This document shows, in pieces, positions 1 to 8,992 of a stretch of 64,000 nt of DNA. A model generated the notes under the pieces. It had not been told where the DNA came from, did not search any database, and worked only from the letters and a program-made list of their open reading frames with translations. Each line of letters starts with the position of its first letter. The first letter of the stretch is position 1. The position numbers and the translations under genes are program-made. Source of the stretch: Methanofollis formosanus (lineage in GTDB: Archaea > Halobacteriota > Methanomicrobia > Methanomicrobiales > Methanofollaceae); NCBI RefSeq assembly GCF_019633745.1, contig NZ_CP037968.1, forward strand, positions 2,052,789 through 2,116,788, in the 5' to 3' direction.

Positions 1-646
1 CGCCGGAGAGTTCCTTGAGGGCCAGACGTCTCAGGCGGGGGTCGAGGCCGCCGAGGAACTCCCGTCGTGCCAGGACCGTGACCCGGCTCCCGAGTCGGCT
101 GAAGATATAGGCGAACTCCGCCGCCGAAACTCCGCCGCCTGCAATAACGAGGTGTTCGGGGAGGGCCGGCATCGTGTGGAGCGTGCGGGCGGTGTAGACG
201 CTGGCAAGACCGGTGCCCGGCAGGTCCGGGACCGCGGGCGCTGAACCGGTCGCGATGACGACCGCCTCGGCCTCGACCTCTTCGTCGTCGATGAAGACAC
301 GGCGCCCGTCGACCCTGGCCGTCGCTCCGTACCTGACCTCGACGCCCGCGGCCCGCGTCTCTCTCTCGAGGACACGCCTGATCGTGCGCTGGACCTCTCC
401 CATCTCGCAGAGGAGCGCAGAGAAGTCCAGGTGCGGAGCGCCGTCCAGCACCCCGGCCGCCGCAAAATCTCCGGCCCGCTCCATCACCCGGGCGGCGTCG
501 TTGAGGGCGCAGACCTGCATGCACCCCGAGTTGAGGCACTGCCCGCCGATGGCCTCCCGCTCGACGAGGGTCACCTCGCGTCCGGCCTGCCCGAGTCTGC
601 CGGCCGCAAACCGCCCGGCCGGACCGCCTCCGATGACGACGATCAT
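1..646 (-). CDS. Pyridine nucleotide-disulfide oxidoreductase (partial; C-terminus off the window)
   Basis: The translated N-terminal ~215 residues begin with an FAD-binding Rossmann motif (VIGGGPAGRFAAG) and continue with GGQCLNSGC. Its two cysteines, separated by four residues, match the redox-active pair of the dihydrolipoamide dehydrogenase/mercuric reductase family. An ATG..SAPAVP motif and a second Rossmann motif (VIAGGGVSAAEFAYIF) for NAD(P)H follow. The region after the second cysteine (MQVCAL) differs from the usual IPSK, so the partner substrate is unclear. The ATG at 646 lies 8 bp after the stop of the upstream minus-strand gene, suggesting an operon. The gene continues past the left edge, so the dimerisation domain cannot be seen. 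Confidence 0.8.
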   Translation of the reverse strand, partial: MIVVIGGGPAGRFAAGRLGQAGREVTLVEREAIGGQCLNSGCMQVCALNDAARVMERAGDFAAAGVLDGAPHLDFSALLCEMGEVQRTIRRVLERETRAAGVEVRYGATARVDGRRVFIDDEEVEAEAVVIATGSAPAVPDLPGTGLASVYTARTLHTMPALPEHLVIAGGGVSAAEFAYIFSRLGSRVTVLARREFLGGLDPRLRRLALKELSG

Positions 647-654
647 GCCCTCAC

Positions 655-1575
655 TCAGAAGATCTCCACACCCTCGTCCGAGGGCACGCTCATCACCTCG
701 CCGGTGAAGGCGTTCACCTCGACGACCCGGTCCCGTCCCTCGACCTGCCAGACCGGGACATAGACCAGGGCCACTTCGGCGGTGATGTTCTCTTTCTTCG
801 GCTTGAGCGTCTCTTCCTGGTAGAAGACCGCGTCGCCCTCCTCTTTTTTGATCCTGACCCGCTGCGTGAGGTCCTTGATCATGGCGGCGACCGTCGTCTC
901 CTCGACCTCGTCGCGGGGGATCTTCGGGGTGAGCACCTCGCAGTCGTCGGGCATCATCGTGTCCACGGCGTCGCCGAGCATCATCTCCATTCTGGTTCCG
1001 TTGATCGCGTTGATCCCGTCGTTCCGCTCGCCTTCAAAGGAGACCACCCGGTTCATCACCGACTGCGATCCCGTGCTCGTGCAGTGGCAGCACCAGTACG
1101 GCACGAACCGGCAGCGGGCCTTCCCCCGCGTCCCGGAGAGGATCGAGGCGTCCCGCTCGCTGACCTTGATCGGGAGGTGGCGGATGGCACTCCTCGTCTG
1201 CCCTCTGCTCCTGACCGGAGCGGCTTCGTCGAGAACGACCCTTCTCCCGAAGATCCGGGCAAGTGCCGCCTCCCCGGCGTACCTGACGATCTCCTCCTCT
1301 CCCCAGCAGGTGCAGTGCTCTGCGACGGGCGCACCGTCGAAGGTGACCAGGATCTTCCTGCACTCCTCAGTCTCCTCCCCGATCCTCATCTTGAAGGTCC
1401 GGTGGCAGAACCGCTCGCACTCCGCCGGGTTGTCCGAGATCAAGACCACGTAACTGTCGTCGTTGCCCACGGCCGAGAGATCGAAGAGCTCGTCGGCGCT
1501 CTCGACCTCGTACCCCGCGGCATTCAGGATCATCGCTACAATATCCTGCGTCCTCTCCCGAAGATCGCCTTCCAT
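655..1575 (-). CDS. Conserved hypothetical protein with Cys motifs, possible nuclease-like N-terminus
   Basis: A protein of 306 residues that I do not recognise. The first ~120 residues alternate strands and helices (GYEV, DLSAVG, YVVLIS, KILVTF, then an acidic helix) in a way that recalls restriction-endonuclease-like folds; this is weak. Cysteine clusters occur at HCTCW (about residue 93) and PYWCCHC (about residue 165), suggesting metal binding. The C-terminus (VPVWQVEGRDRVVEVNAFTGEVM) resembles a PepSY-type strand pattern. The frame is open upstream to 1773, but that part reads like repeat-element sequence, so the ATG at 1575 is preferred. It precedes the disulfide oxidoreductase by 8 bp and is probably co-transcribed with it. 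Confidence 0.7.
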   Translation of the reverse strand: MEGDLRERTQDIVAMILNAAGYEVESADELFDLSAVGNDDSYVVLISDNPAECERFCHRTFKMRIGEETEECRKILVTFDGAPVAEHCTCWGEEEIVRYAGEAALARIFGRRVVLDEAAPVRSRGQTRSAIRHLPIKVSERDASILSGTRGKARCRFVPYWCCHCTSTGSQSVMNRVVSFEGERNDGINAINGTRMEMMLGDAVDTMMPDDCEVLTPKIPRDEVEETTVAAMIKDLTQRVRIKKEEGDAVFYQEETLKPKKENITAEVALVYVPVWQVEGRDRVVEVNAFTGEVMSVPSDEGVEIF

Positions 1576-3648
1576 CTGTTTTAATGTGACTTCGGCTATT
1601 GAACAATTTTTCCATCCGTTCCGGTCGGATAGAGAGGGGGTCGAAGGAGAACGGTCGGGTCTGTGGCTCTGTGGGGGCGGATATGAGGCGAAAGCACGCG
1701 CCGGGGGGTTTGCACCTCCCGGAACCCTCCACGACGAGGATAGGTGGGGGCGGCGATTGAATACGGTTTCCATCGAGTTTCCAGTCTTGAAAAGGGGGTG
1801 ATCAAGCGAAGAGAAATTTTCATCCCGTATGCTTGAGCCGGGGGTTCATCCTTGATTCTAAAAAGCCAGAGAGTCATTTTTTTCTTCGCGCCCGGTTTGC
1901 ACCCGGCGATATCTCGCTGGCGGCCGCCGATCGATGATTGGAGCATGCATGCAGCGTACCCCTGGTCGTTTACACCCGCACCGGGATCACGGCCGGAGAG
2001 ACCAACCCCGCGCTCAACAGTGCCGGGTGTTCTCCGGATCGTGTGCAAATTATCCGGGGTAGCTGTACACAATTCTCTCTCTGTACTCTGTACACAGATC
2101 AGGGTCAGGATTGGCCCTTTTCTTCGGCCGTCACGTTGCCACCACCCTGGCGCGAACCGGGCGCGAAGGTGGAAGGGTCGTCGTCGATCCGGACGGTCCG
2201 CCTTCGCCGTCCACTCGCGGTGGACCAGGTGATCGAACGAGAGATCATTTGTTGGCCATCTCTGCGGTGAGCCTGCCACCCTCCGAACCCCCCGCATAAA
2301 GATAGGCAGTGGACGGCAATACGCTCTTCATGGTCATTGATTGTGCCTTCCCGGCCCTATCTTCATCCCGGGGGTCCGGTGGCTGCGACCGCAGGGAGCT
2401 TGAGAAGATCGATAGGTCTTCAAGAGAGCCCCCGGCACCGATGTTTGGGAAGGCGTGGTGATCAGAACATGCCGCCCCTCCATCATCGAGTCTGTTTCGC
2501 CATCTCGCGTGAGGATAGGGGGGATGGCATGGGGCGCGTGATCCCTCCGAAAAAAGATCAGCCATCTCATGTCCTGGTTCTATCTTCGGGGTCAAGGGGA
2601 CGGAAAAGGTATGGTGATCAGAACGTGCCGCCCCCCGTCACAGTGTCTGTTCTGCCGTCTCGCAGGGAGATGTGGGGGGCGGTGATGGATTGAGGTCTCC
2701 ACCGATTCTTCAGTCTTGAAAAAGAGGGATCAAGCGACGAGAACTGTTCATCCCGTGAGCTTGAGGCATGCTCTCGCTTCATAGCAAATTACTATGAGGT
2801 CATCCCAAAACTCTTCAGTCCTCCTCCTCTCAGAAGATAGCGGTGGATGTGGAGAAAATATCCTCCCCTTTTCGTTGAGCACCCCTGCATTCATGCCTTC
2901 CCACACCACCGCGCCGGGGGCTAGCACCCCGGACCCCCGGGATTGCGATTGGAGCGGGAAGGCAGAGCGATGATCGTAAAGACCGGATGCGATCCCCCGC
3001 CAATCTTCATCGGCGGGGGTCCGTGGGGCGGCCAGCCCCCCGGTGGAGGAGAGAGTTCAAAATTTCTGGAAGGAAGCGCTTCGGTTCGAGGAGAGGGCCA
3101 TCCCGGGTGAGTTCTGGGATATACTCTATGAAAATGATCCAGAAGATCATCACTCTAGGATTGCATGGTGATCGGGCGTGCCGCCCTCATCGTAAAATCT
3201 TTTCTGTAATCTTGCGCCGGGGGAAACCCCCCGGACCCCCACGACGAAGATAGAGGTGGGGCGGCAATGAAGTGGTGGTCCCATCGGTGTCCTGCTCTGA
3301 AGAGGGAGCAAGGATCCACACACACAGTGGAGACCAACGAGAATATTCAACCGCGTATGCTTGAAACGCAGGTTCATGGCGAATTACTATGAAAATCACC
3401 CTAAAGATCCGCTGTGAAAGATTTTCATTCGGTATGCTCGAGGCATCCTCTCGCCTCATGCCCAATTCTACCGAGCCCTCCTCTGAACATTTTTCATGCG
3501 CATGTCTGAAGCGTGCTTTTGATCCATGAGCGGTTCAACACCGCCAGAAGACGAGAAAAATCTCCACGAGCCCGGACAATACGGCTCCCATAGCCCCCCA
3601 CACCGACGGACGCAACCTTTTTTCTATTCCCGTAACCGAAATCATGGT
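1576..3648. repeat. Two-kilobase non-coding region packed with degenerate repeat elements
   Basis: No credible gene was found. Copies of the repeat family that recurs across the window lie at about 1715-1866, 2310-2830, 2880-3060 and 3200-3500. Recognisable pieces are CGACGAGGATAGGTGGGGG, CAGTCTTGAAAAG, GATCAAGCGA and CATCCCGTATGCTTGAG (1829-1845), and an ATTCTAC.GAGCC end (about 3466-3478). Two copies of the ~156-bp module, each containing TGATCAGAAC.TGCCGCC, begin near 2460 and 2616. Open frames in this stretch are short, overlap on both strands and change frame between copies, as expected of non-coding DNA. Confidence 0.7.
2440..2695 (+). repeat. Two tandem copies of the ~156-bp intergenic module
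   Basis: GATCAGAACATGCCGCCCC at 2460 recurs as GATCAGAACGTGCCGCCCC at 2616, an offset of 156 bp. Between them lie CTGTTTCGCCATCTCGCGTGA, a G-rich stretch, CCTCCGAAAAAAGATCAGC and GGTTCTATCTTCGGGGTCA. The same blocks occur in the same order at 29700-30220 and, inverted, at 51640-51860. Confidence 0.75.
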
Positions 3649-4395
3649 GTGAATACTCCCCTGAAGTTCATCCATCACCTGATCGAAGAAGAGGCCATGC
3701 AGGTGACCTTCGACCCTGCCGAGGACGAAGGGCTCGTCATCTACAACCTCTCCCTGATCCGGGAGGACGACTTCGAACCAGTCCTTGCCATTCTGAAACG
3801 AGCCTCCAGGGCCGGCCTTGCACCGAGCGACCTGGCCAGAGTCCTGCAGGCCGGCGAAGGGAACGATGCGGCCGTGGTCCCTGAGGGAATGGTCGGGCTC
3901 TGTACGGTCTGTTCCATCACCTTCGACGGAGTGATGATCCGGCGAGGTGCGCCCCTTCACCCGGTCGGCGGCGGCGTGGTGGAAGTCGAGGACGGAGTGC
4001 CCAGGCGGTTCACCGACATGCTCCTCTACGACGCCACGACCATCGACCCCCTTCAGGTCCTGGTCTCCCAGGAGATCACCGACGTCTGGGGGGTGATCCG
4101 GGAAGGCCGGGGCAGCGTCCTGGCCAACCTCAGGGAATGTCATATGGAGGCCGAACCAACGGTAGCCGGGATCCTGGAAGACCTGGAACGCAGCCGGATC
4201 GGCGGGGTGCTCGAGGTCGGTGCGCCGAACGCCCCAGTCCTCGGGTTCGGGTGTTCGCCGCAGTACTTCGGGATCACGATCCTCGGCGGCACCAATGTGA
4301 TGGCCGCGGTAAAAGAGGCGGGGTACCAGGTCGAGATCAACTCGCTTCGGGGTCTCATCGATATCGGCGACCTCGAACCGATCGATCACCTCTGA
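3649..4395 (+). CDS. Solitary NrpR-type effector domain (DUF128), no DNA-binding domain
   Basis: About 248 residues covering one NrpR regulatory domain, the 2-oxoglutarate-sensing module of the archaeal nitrogen repressor. Diagnostic stretches are QVTFDPAEDEGLVIYNLSLI, PEGMVGLCTVCSITFDGV, DATTIDPLQ, IGGVLEVGAPNAPVLGFG and ILGGTNVMAAVKEAG. Full NrpR proteins have an N-terminal winged helix and one or two such domains. No HTH is visible here or just upstream, so it may act with a separate HTH-bearing NrpR. The GTG at 3649 is chosen because similarity to NrpR seems to begin at FIHHLIEEEAMQVTF, upstream of the ATG at 3697. Its 3' end overlaps the convergent TrmB gene by 10 bp. Confidence 0.8.
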   Translation: MNTPLKFIHHLIEEEAMQVTFDPAEDEGLVIYNLSLIREDDFEPVLAILKRASRAGLAPSDLARVLQAGEGNDAAVVPEGMVGLCTVCSITFDGVMIRRGAPLHPVGGGVVEVEDGVPRRFTDMLLYDATTIDPLQVLVSQEITDVWGVIREGRGSVLANLRECHMEAEPTVAGILEDLERSRIGGVLEVGAPNAPVLGFGCSPQYFGITILGGTNVMAAVKEAGYQVEINSLRGLIDIGDLEPIDHL

Positions 4396-5162
4396 CGGAT
4401 TTTCCCGAGATAACTCCTGGTCAGTTCGGCATAGCGTGAAAAAAATCGTGCAAAGCCCTCTGACTCGGAGTACAGGGCGGTCGGCACCTCGCCGCGTCCG
4501 CCCATCGCCACCAGCACTTTTTCCCGGTCCACAAAGAGCACGCCGGCCATGTCGGTCCCGTGTGACTCTTTGTGCCAGATCGGCGGGACCGAGACGATGA
4601 CCTCCATCCCCTCCGGGATCTCGTCCTCCCAGGCGGAGGCGATCACCTCGACCCTGACCCCCCGGTGCACCGCCGCGGCGAGGGCGTCCTGGAGGTCTTC
4701 GAGGAGCACCCAGCTCCCGATGACCTCGACTCGCTCCTGGGCGCGGGCGATGAGGTCGCGCATCCTGCTCTTGATATTGGCCTCGCCCAGGATATTCCAG
4801 ATCAGTTCCTGGCCGCCTCCTTCGATGCTCGCCCGCTCGGCGTAGATCTCGCCGAGCACCACCTTTGCGTACGCTCCTTTCTCCTCGATCTCGCGCATGA
4901 GGCTGTTGATCGCCTCTTCAGGCGGGATGGCGTTGAAGCGTTTGGGCGTGGTGTGCGAGACGGTGACCAGGTTCTTCTGCAGAAGACGGTCGAGGACCGG
5001 ATAAACTGATGCGCGCGGCACTCCCGAGATCTCGTGGATCTCGGTCGCGGTGGCGCTGGTGACCCTGAGGAGGGCGACGTAGACGAGCGCCTCGTACTTG
5101 GTCAGGCCAAGGGTTTTGAGGGCGGTCGTGACCCCCTGTGGAATCTGTGGCGGCGGTGACAT
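4386..5162 (-). CDS. TrmB-family transcriptional regulator
   Basis: A 258-residue protein. The N-terminal winged helix (residues ~15-75: LGLTKYEALVYVALL, ATEIHEISGVPRASVYPVLDRL) is typical of TrmB/Sugar-specific regulators. A coiled-coil linker (SLMREIEEKGAYAKVVLGEI) and a C-terminal effector-binding domain (IKSRMRDLIARAQERVEVIG, VLFVDREKVLVAMGG) follow. It is divergent from the S-layer-like gene at 5228, with only 65 bp between them, and that gap holds a clear inverted repeat. It therefore probably controls itself and the divergent genes, which include a phosphoglucose isomerase. The effector is not predictable from sequence, but sugars are usual for this family. Confidence 0.9.
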   Translation of the reverse strand: MSPPPQIPQGVTTALKTLGLTKYEALVYVALLRVTSATATEIHEISGVPRASVYPVLDRLLQKNLVTVSHTTPKRFNAIPPEEAINSLMREIEEKGAYAKVVLGEIYAERASIEGGGQELIWNILGEANIKSRMRDLIARAQERVEVIGSWVLLEDLQDALAAAVHRGVRVEVIASAWEDEIPEGMEVIVSVPPIWHKESHGTDMAGVLFVDREKVLVAMGGRGEVPTALYSESEGFARFFSRYAELTRSYLGKIRQR

Positions 5163-5195
5163 GACAATATGTATTTATAGCAGCCAGCGGATAAA

Positions 5196-5217
5196 TGTTG
5201 TTACAACAATAACAACA
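5196..5217. promoter_or_regulatory. Inverted-repeat operator candidate between trmB-like gene and S-layer-like gene
   Basis: TGTTGTTA and TAACAACA form perfect 8-bp arms around a 6-bp centre. The site lies in the 65-bp divergent intergenic region beside an ATAAAT element that could serve as TATA box for both directions. The plus-strand gene has AAGGTGA upstream of its ATG. The site is likely bound by the adjacent TrmB-type regulator (inference). Confidence 0.6.
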
Positions 5218-5227
5218 AGGTGAACAT

Positions 5228-6517
5228 ATGGATATCAGAAAGTGCATCCTCCTGAGTCTCCTCGTGATTGCGCTTGTCGTCCCCGCCCTTGCGGGCGTTC
5301 AGTTTCTGTACGGCAAGCCCGAGATGTCTGCGGTGATTTCAGGGACAAACGAGTTTTCTCCAGGCGTCGAGACCCCGCTCGCCATCGTCGTCTCGAACAG
5401 CGGTACCAACCCCATCATGGAAGTCGACCCGACCAAGATCACCCCACAGGACCCGCCCAACCTGGCCAAACTGGTAAAGGTCGGGCTTGAATCTGGTGAC
5501 GCACCCGTCGAAATCAAGTCCGACCCCCAGATGCTCGGCGACATCCCCGGGGGCGTGAGCAAACCGGTCACCTTTGTCGTGAAATTCGACAAGAACGCGA
5601 AGGCCAGCACCTACGACCTGCCGCTGACCCTCACCTACCAGTATGTCGACTGGAACGAGCAGGAAAAAGGCAGCACCATCCTCCAGACCGACTACCGCAC
5701 GAAGACCGAGACGATCTCCCTCCCGGTCACCGTGAAGTCGGACGTCAACCTCGAGGTGGAACAGGTGGAGACCGAGCACCTCAATGTCGGGACCGAAGGC
5801 TACCTCAAGCTCGTCCTGAAGAATGTCGGTGACGAGCATGCCGGGAAGGCGGTCGCCAAACTGGTGCCCGACGCCAACGGCCCGCTGGTCCCGACCGACG
5901 GGAGCGTCTATATCGGCGCCTTCAACCCCGGCGACGTGACGACCTGTGTCTTCAAGGTCTCGACCTCCAAGGACGCCGAACCTCAGACGTACCCGCTGAA
6001 GGTGGTCGTGGAGTATGAGAAGGCCAACGGCGAGAAGGGAACCTCCGACACCGAAGTCGTCGGCGTCCCGGTCGGCGGCAAGATCGACTTTACGATCGTT
6101 TCAACGGCGTCCACCGTCCACCCCGGCCAGAAGGCGACGATCGAGGTGACGTACAAGAACTCCGGGTCCGCCATGGCCTACAATGCCCAGGCCAGGATCA
6201 GTGCCGTCGACCCGTTCACCTCCAACGACGACACCGCCTACCTCGGCGACCTCGCTCCCGGCGAGAGCGCCGTCGCCCGGTACACGGTGAGCGTCGACAA
6301 GGAAGCGACGCTCAAGAACTACGGCCTTGACTCCGAGGTCCGGTACCGTGACGCCCTGGACAACAGCCAGATCTCCGACACTATGAAACTGACCGTCGAC
6401 GTGGTGAAGGCCGAGGGTCTGGGTGCTGTCATGTCCAACCCGATCGTCATCGCGGCCGTCCTGGCGGTCCTGATCGGTGCCGGGTATTATATAGTGAGAG
6501 CGCGCAAGTCCAAGTGA
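5228..6517 (+). CDS. S-layer-like membrane-anchored beta-sandwich protein (COG1361 type)
   Basis: 429 residues. A signal peptide (residues 1-22, ILLSLLVIALVVPALAG) precedes three to four repeated immunoglobulin/CARDB-like beta-sandwich domains with the typical wording PGVETPLAIVVSNSG, VGTEGYLKLVLKNVGD and PGQKATIEVTYKNSGSAMA. A C-terminal membrane helix (MSNPIVIAAVLAVLIGAGYYI) and a basic RARKSK tail anchor it, leaving the bulk outside the cell. It probably binds or scaffolds envelope components; members of this group often accompany RND-type exporters, but none is present here. It is the first gene after the TrmB operator and its stop overlaps the start of the isomerase gene, so the two are probably one operon. 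Confidence 0.8.
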   Translation: MDIRKCILLSLLVIALVVPALAGVQFLYGKPEMSAVISGTNEFSPGVETPLAIVVSNSGTNPIMEVDPTKITPQDPPNLAKLVKVGLESGDAPVEIKSDPQMLGDIPGGVSKPVTFVVKFDKNAKASTYDLPLTLTYQYVDWNEQEKGSTILQTDYRTKTETISLPVTVKSDVNLEVEQVETEHLNVGTEGYLKLVLKNVGDEHAGKAVAKLVPDANGPLVPTDGSVYIGAFNPGDVTTCVFKVSTSKDAEPQTYPLKVVVEYEKANGEKGTSDTEVVGVPVGGKIDFTIVSTASTVHPGQKATIEVTYKNSGSAMAYNAQARISAVDPFTSNDDTAYLGDLAPGESAVARYTVSVDKEATLKNYGLDSEVRYRDALDNSQISDTMKLTVDVVKAEGLGAVMSNPIVIAAVLAVLIGAGYYIVRARKSK

Positions 6518-7263
6518 TGTTTCCCTGGGACGGACCGCTGCCGGCACCCCATATCAGGACCCTTGCTGATATGGCCGATGTGCTGGCCGAACCCGGGGGC
6601 GCGGACCGGGACCCCGGCCGGCCCCTCTATTTTATGTACCGGGACCTGGCCAGAAACGACCACGACCGGAGCTGGCTCGAAGGTCATGCCCTCAGGTACG
6701 ACGCCACGGTCATCCCGCCCGGGCGCGTCGGTGAGGAGTACGTCAAGACCAAGGGACATTTCCACCCGGCGAACCGGGCGGGCGTGCGGTTCCCCGAGGT
6801 CTATGAGGTCGTCGCCGGGAAGGCCCATTTTCTCCTCCAGACCTGGACGGCCGGCGACGTCGTCCTGGTCGAAGGGTCGACCGGCGACGTGGTGGTGATC
6901 CCGCCGGGCTACGGCCATGTCACCATCAACCCGGGTGAGGAGGAACTGGTGCTTGCTAACATCGTCTCGACGGCGTTTTCCAGCGATTACGGTCCGTACG
7001 TCGAACGGCATGGTGCGGCGTACTACGAACTGGCCGACGGCACGCTGGTCCCGAACCCGGCCTACGATGACCCGGCGCCGGTCCGCCAGGCGGTGCCGGC
7101 GTCGGTGCCGGCCTTCTGCACCGGGCGCAAATCGCCGCTGTACTCCCTTGTCGGGAAAGAAAAGTGCCTGGACTATCTCAACCGGCCTGAAAAATATAAT
7201 GAGGATTTTAGCGGGTGCTTAAAAGATTCGGCGGAGCAACCCGCTTATGCGCCGAGGCCCTGA
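6517..7263 (+). CDS. pgi: Cupin-type archaeal glucose-6-phosphate isomerase
   Basis: Converts glucose 6-phosphate to fructose 6-phosphate in gluconeogenesis/glycolysis. The 248-residue sequence shows the metal-binding cupin motif TKGHFHP followed by EVYEVVAGKAHFLLQ and IPPGYGHVTINPGEEELVL, the hallmark of the archaeal PGI family, which is unrelated to bacterial Pgi. Family members are ~190 residues; this one has an extended C-terminus. The ATG at 6517 overlaps the upstream stop codon (TGATG), implying translational coupling with the S-layer-like gene and probably shared TrmB control. The 3' end overlaps the convergent nadE gene by 56 bp. Confidence 0.9.
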   Translation: MFPWDGPLPAPHIRTLADMADVLAEPGGADRDPGRPLYFMYRDLARNDHDRSWLEGHALRYDATVIPPGRVGEEYVKTKGHFHPANRAGVRFPEVYEVVAGKAHFLLQTWTAGDVVLVEGSTGDVVVIPPGYGHVTINPGEEELVLANIVSTAFSSDYGPYVERHGAAYYELADGTLVPNPAYDDPAPVRQAVPASVPAFCTGRKSPLYSLVGKEKCLDYLNRPEKYNEDFSGCLKDSAEQPAYAPRP

Positions 7264-7954
7264 CCCGTTTGAGGACCAGTTCTTCCACTTTATTCTCCGC
7301 GACCCAGTCCTTCTCTGCCAGCGCCCTGAGCGCCGCGTCGATCTCGTCGTAGGTCGCCCCGAGTTCTTTCTCGTCGGTCTGCCCGGTCCAGAGTCCGGCG
7401 GACGGCGGTTTCTCGACGACCCGTGCCGGAAGTCCCATCTCCCGCGCCACCTCGAAGACCTCGGTTTTGTACAGGTGGAGGATGGGCTGGATGTCGGCGG
7501 CGGCGTCGCCGTGTTTGGTGGAGTAGCCGACCAGGTACTCGGTGCGGTTGGATGTCCCACAGACCAGACGGTTCTCTCTGTTCGCGACGGCGTACAGGAG
7601 GGTCATCCGTGTCCTGGCCATCAGGTTTCCGAGGACATACCGGCTCTCGGTGAGTCCGGGATACTGACGGTAGGCATCGATCACTGGTTCGATGGACATC
7701 ACCCTGAACTCGATCCCGAGGTGCCGGCAGACGGCCTCGGCGTCTTCGAGGTCGGCGGTGGGGGTGACCGCACTGGGCAGGGCGATCCCGACCACCCGCT
7801 CGGGGCCGACGGCCCTGGCCGCGAAACCCGCCGCCACGGCGGAGTCGACGCCGCCACTGATCCCGACCACGATCCCGTCTGCGCCTGCGTTCCAGACCGC
7901 ATGGCGGACCATCTGGTCCACCGATTCCATAACACATCCTATCTGCTCGATCAT
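7208..7954 (-). CDS. nadE: NAD(+) synthetase
   Basis: Amidates nicotinic acid adenine dinucleotide to NAD+, last step of NAD biosynthesis. The 248-residue sequence contains the PP-loop SGGVDSAVAAG (about residue 34), LPSAVTPTADLEDAEAV, NRLVCGTSNRTEYLVGYSTK and HGDAAADIQPI, then KPPSAGLWTGQTDE, all standard NadE motifs. No glutaminase domain is present, so it is the short ammonia-dependent form. The ATG at 7954 is chosen because the open frame upstream is out of family. Its 3' end overlaps the phosphoglucose isomerase gene convergently. It lies 91 bp downstream of the tRNA thiolation gene on the same strand. Confidence 0.95.
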   Translation of the reverse strand: MIEQIGCVMESVDQMVRHAVWNAGADGIVVGISGGVDSAVAAGFAARAVGPERVVGIALPSAVTPTADLEDAEAVCRHLGIEFRVMSIEPVIDAYRQYPGLTESRYVLGNLMARTRMTLLYAVANRENRLVCGTSNRTEYLVGYSTKHGDAAADIQPILHLYKTEVFEVAREMGLPARVVEKPPSAGLWTGQTDEKELGATYDEIDAALRALAEKDWVAENKVEELVLKRVRASAHKRVAPPNLLSTR

Positions 7955-8045
7955 CGGTATCCGACCTGAACATATTCTGATATTTTCTGAGCGCTCTTTA
8001 GGGGGCGAAGGTATTGATACTCCTGTCGGCAGGGGCGAGACCGGT

Positions 8046-8939
8046 TCATCCTTCCAGCGCCTCCCTGAGCACCTGGCAGGAGCGGCACTCCTCGCCGGCA
8101 TAGGGTTCGCCGCAGACGTCGCAGATCTTCAGGAGCTCCCCGGCCGTGCCGCAGACCCCGGCGAGTTCTTCGCCCAGGTTTTTGAGCGCGAACCTCGCAG
8201 CCGGGTGGCGGAGGGCGTAGTCGTTGAGGAGCGTCCTGACGTCGCCCCTGAGGGCGGTGCTGGAGTACGGACATGCCCCCTCCTCGAAGTGCGCCAGGGT
8301 GAGGTGGGCGTACAGGGCGACCTCGCGCTCAGGCACCATGGCGAAGGGCTTGATCCTGGGGACGACCCCGGTCATCGGGCTCTGGCTGCTCAGGAGCCGC
8401 GTGGCGTCCCCTCTCAGGACGTTCATCAGCACCGACTGGGCCTCGTCGTCCAGGTTCATCCCGACGGCGAGCCTGGTCGCCCCGAGGTCGCGGGCGGCGG
8501 CGTTGAGGCAGTGGCGGCGGAGCACCCCGCAGTAGGTGCAGGAGCGGGTGTCCCCCTTCCGCTCCACGATCCGGTCGGTGGTGGTCCCGAGCATCTCCGC
8601 GAAAGAGACGCAGTGCCAGGGGACGCCGTGGCTCTCCGCGATCTCGCGGGCCACGTTCGGGTCGCGGTACCCGGCGATCCCCTCGTCGACGGTGAGGGCG
8701 AGGAGGGTGACGTCCCGGCGTTCACCAAAGGTCCTGGCAAGAAAATGGAGAAGAGCGCCGGAGTCTTTTCCGCCGGAGAGGGCGACGGCGATGGTGTCGC
8801 CCGATTGTACCCAACGGTGTTTTCTGATCTCGCGCTTCGCCTTCGCCTCCAGATCGGCGATGAAGTGGTCCCGGCAGAGATGGAGACCTGAGTAGCGCTG
8901 CCAGATCACCGCCTCCTTCCTGCACTTTGAACATCGCAT
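8046..8939 (-). CDS. tRNA 2-thiolation protein (TtuA/NcsA family)
   Basis: A PP-loop ATPase that thiolates tRNA uridines. Features along the 297 residues: an N-terminal zinc ribbon (MRCSKCRKE, then LCRDHF), the ATP-pyrophosphatase loop ALSGGKDSGALLHFL (about residue 55), a TRSCTYCGVLRRHCLN motif with catalytic and Fe-S candidate cysteines, GMNLDDEAQSVLMN, and a C-terminal zinc ribbon (ICDVCGEPYAGEECRSCQ). This domain order is that of the TIGR00269/TtuA group. The start MRCSKC at 8939 fits the family better than an in-frame ATG at 8969. It is divergent from the Rio2 kinase gene, 53 bp apart. Confidence 0.9.
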   Translation of the reverse strand: MRCSKCRKEAVIWQRYSGLHLCRDHFIADLEAKAKREIRKHRWVQSGDTIAVALSGGKDSGALLHFLARTFGERRDVTLLALTVDEGIAGYRDPNVAREIAESHGVPWHCVSFAEMLGTTTDRIVERKGDTRSCTYCGVLRRHCLNAAARDLGATRLAVGMNLDDEAQSVLMNVLRGDATRLLSSQSPMTGVVPRIKPFAMVPEREVALYAHLTLAHFEEGACPYSSTALRGDVRTLLNDYALRHPAARFALKNLGEELAGVCGTAGELLKICDVCGEPYAGEECRSCQVLREALEG

Positions 8940-8992
8940 TGCCCCGACCTGATCAAACTTTATCATCAACCCTGATATAATCTGTAGTACGC

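Noticed and set aside
1852-2299. Overlapping plus- and minus-strand frames of 60-230 residues
   Set aside because: They are Arg/Pro-rich, overlap each other and the repeat region, and have no family resemblance. The CTGTACACA direct repeat near 2062 was noted but has no context.
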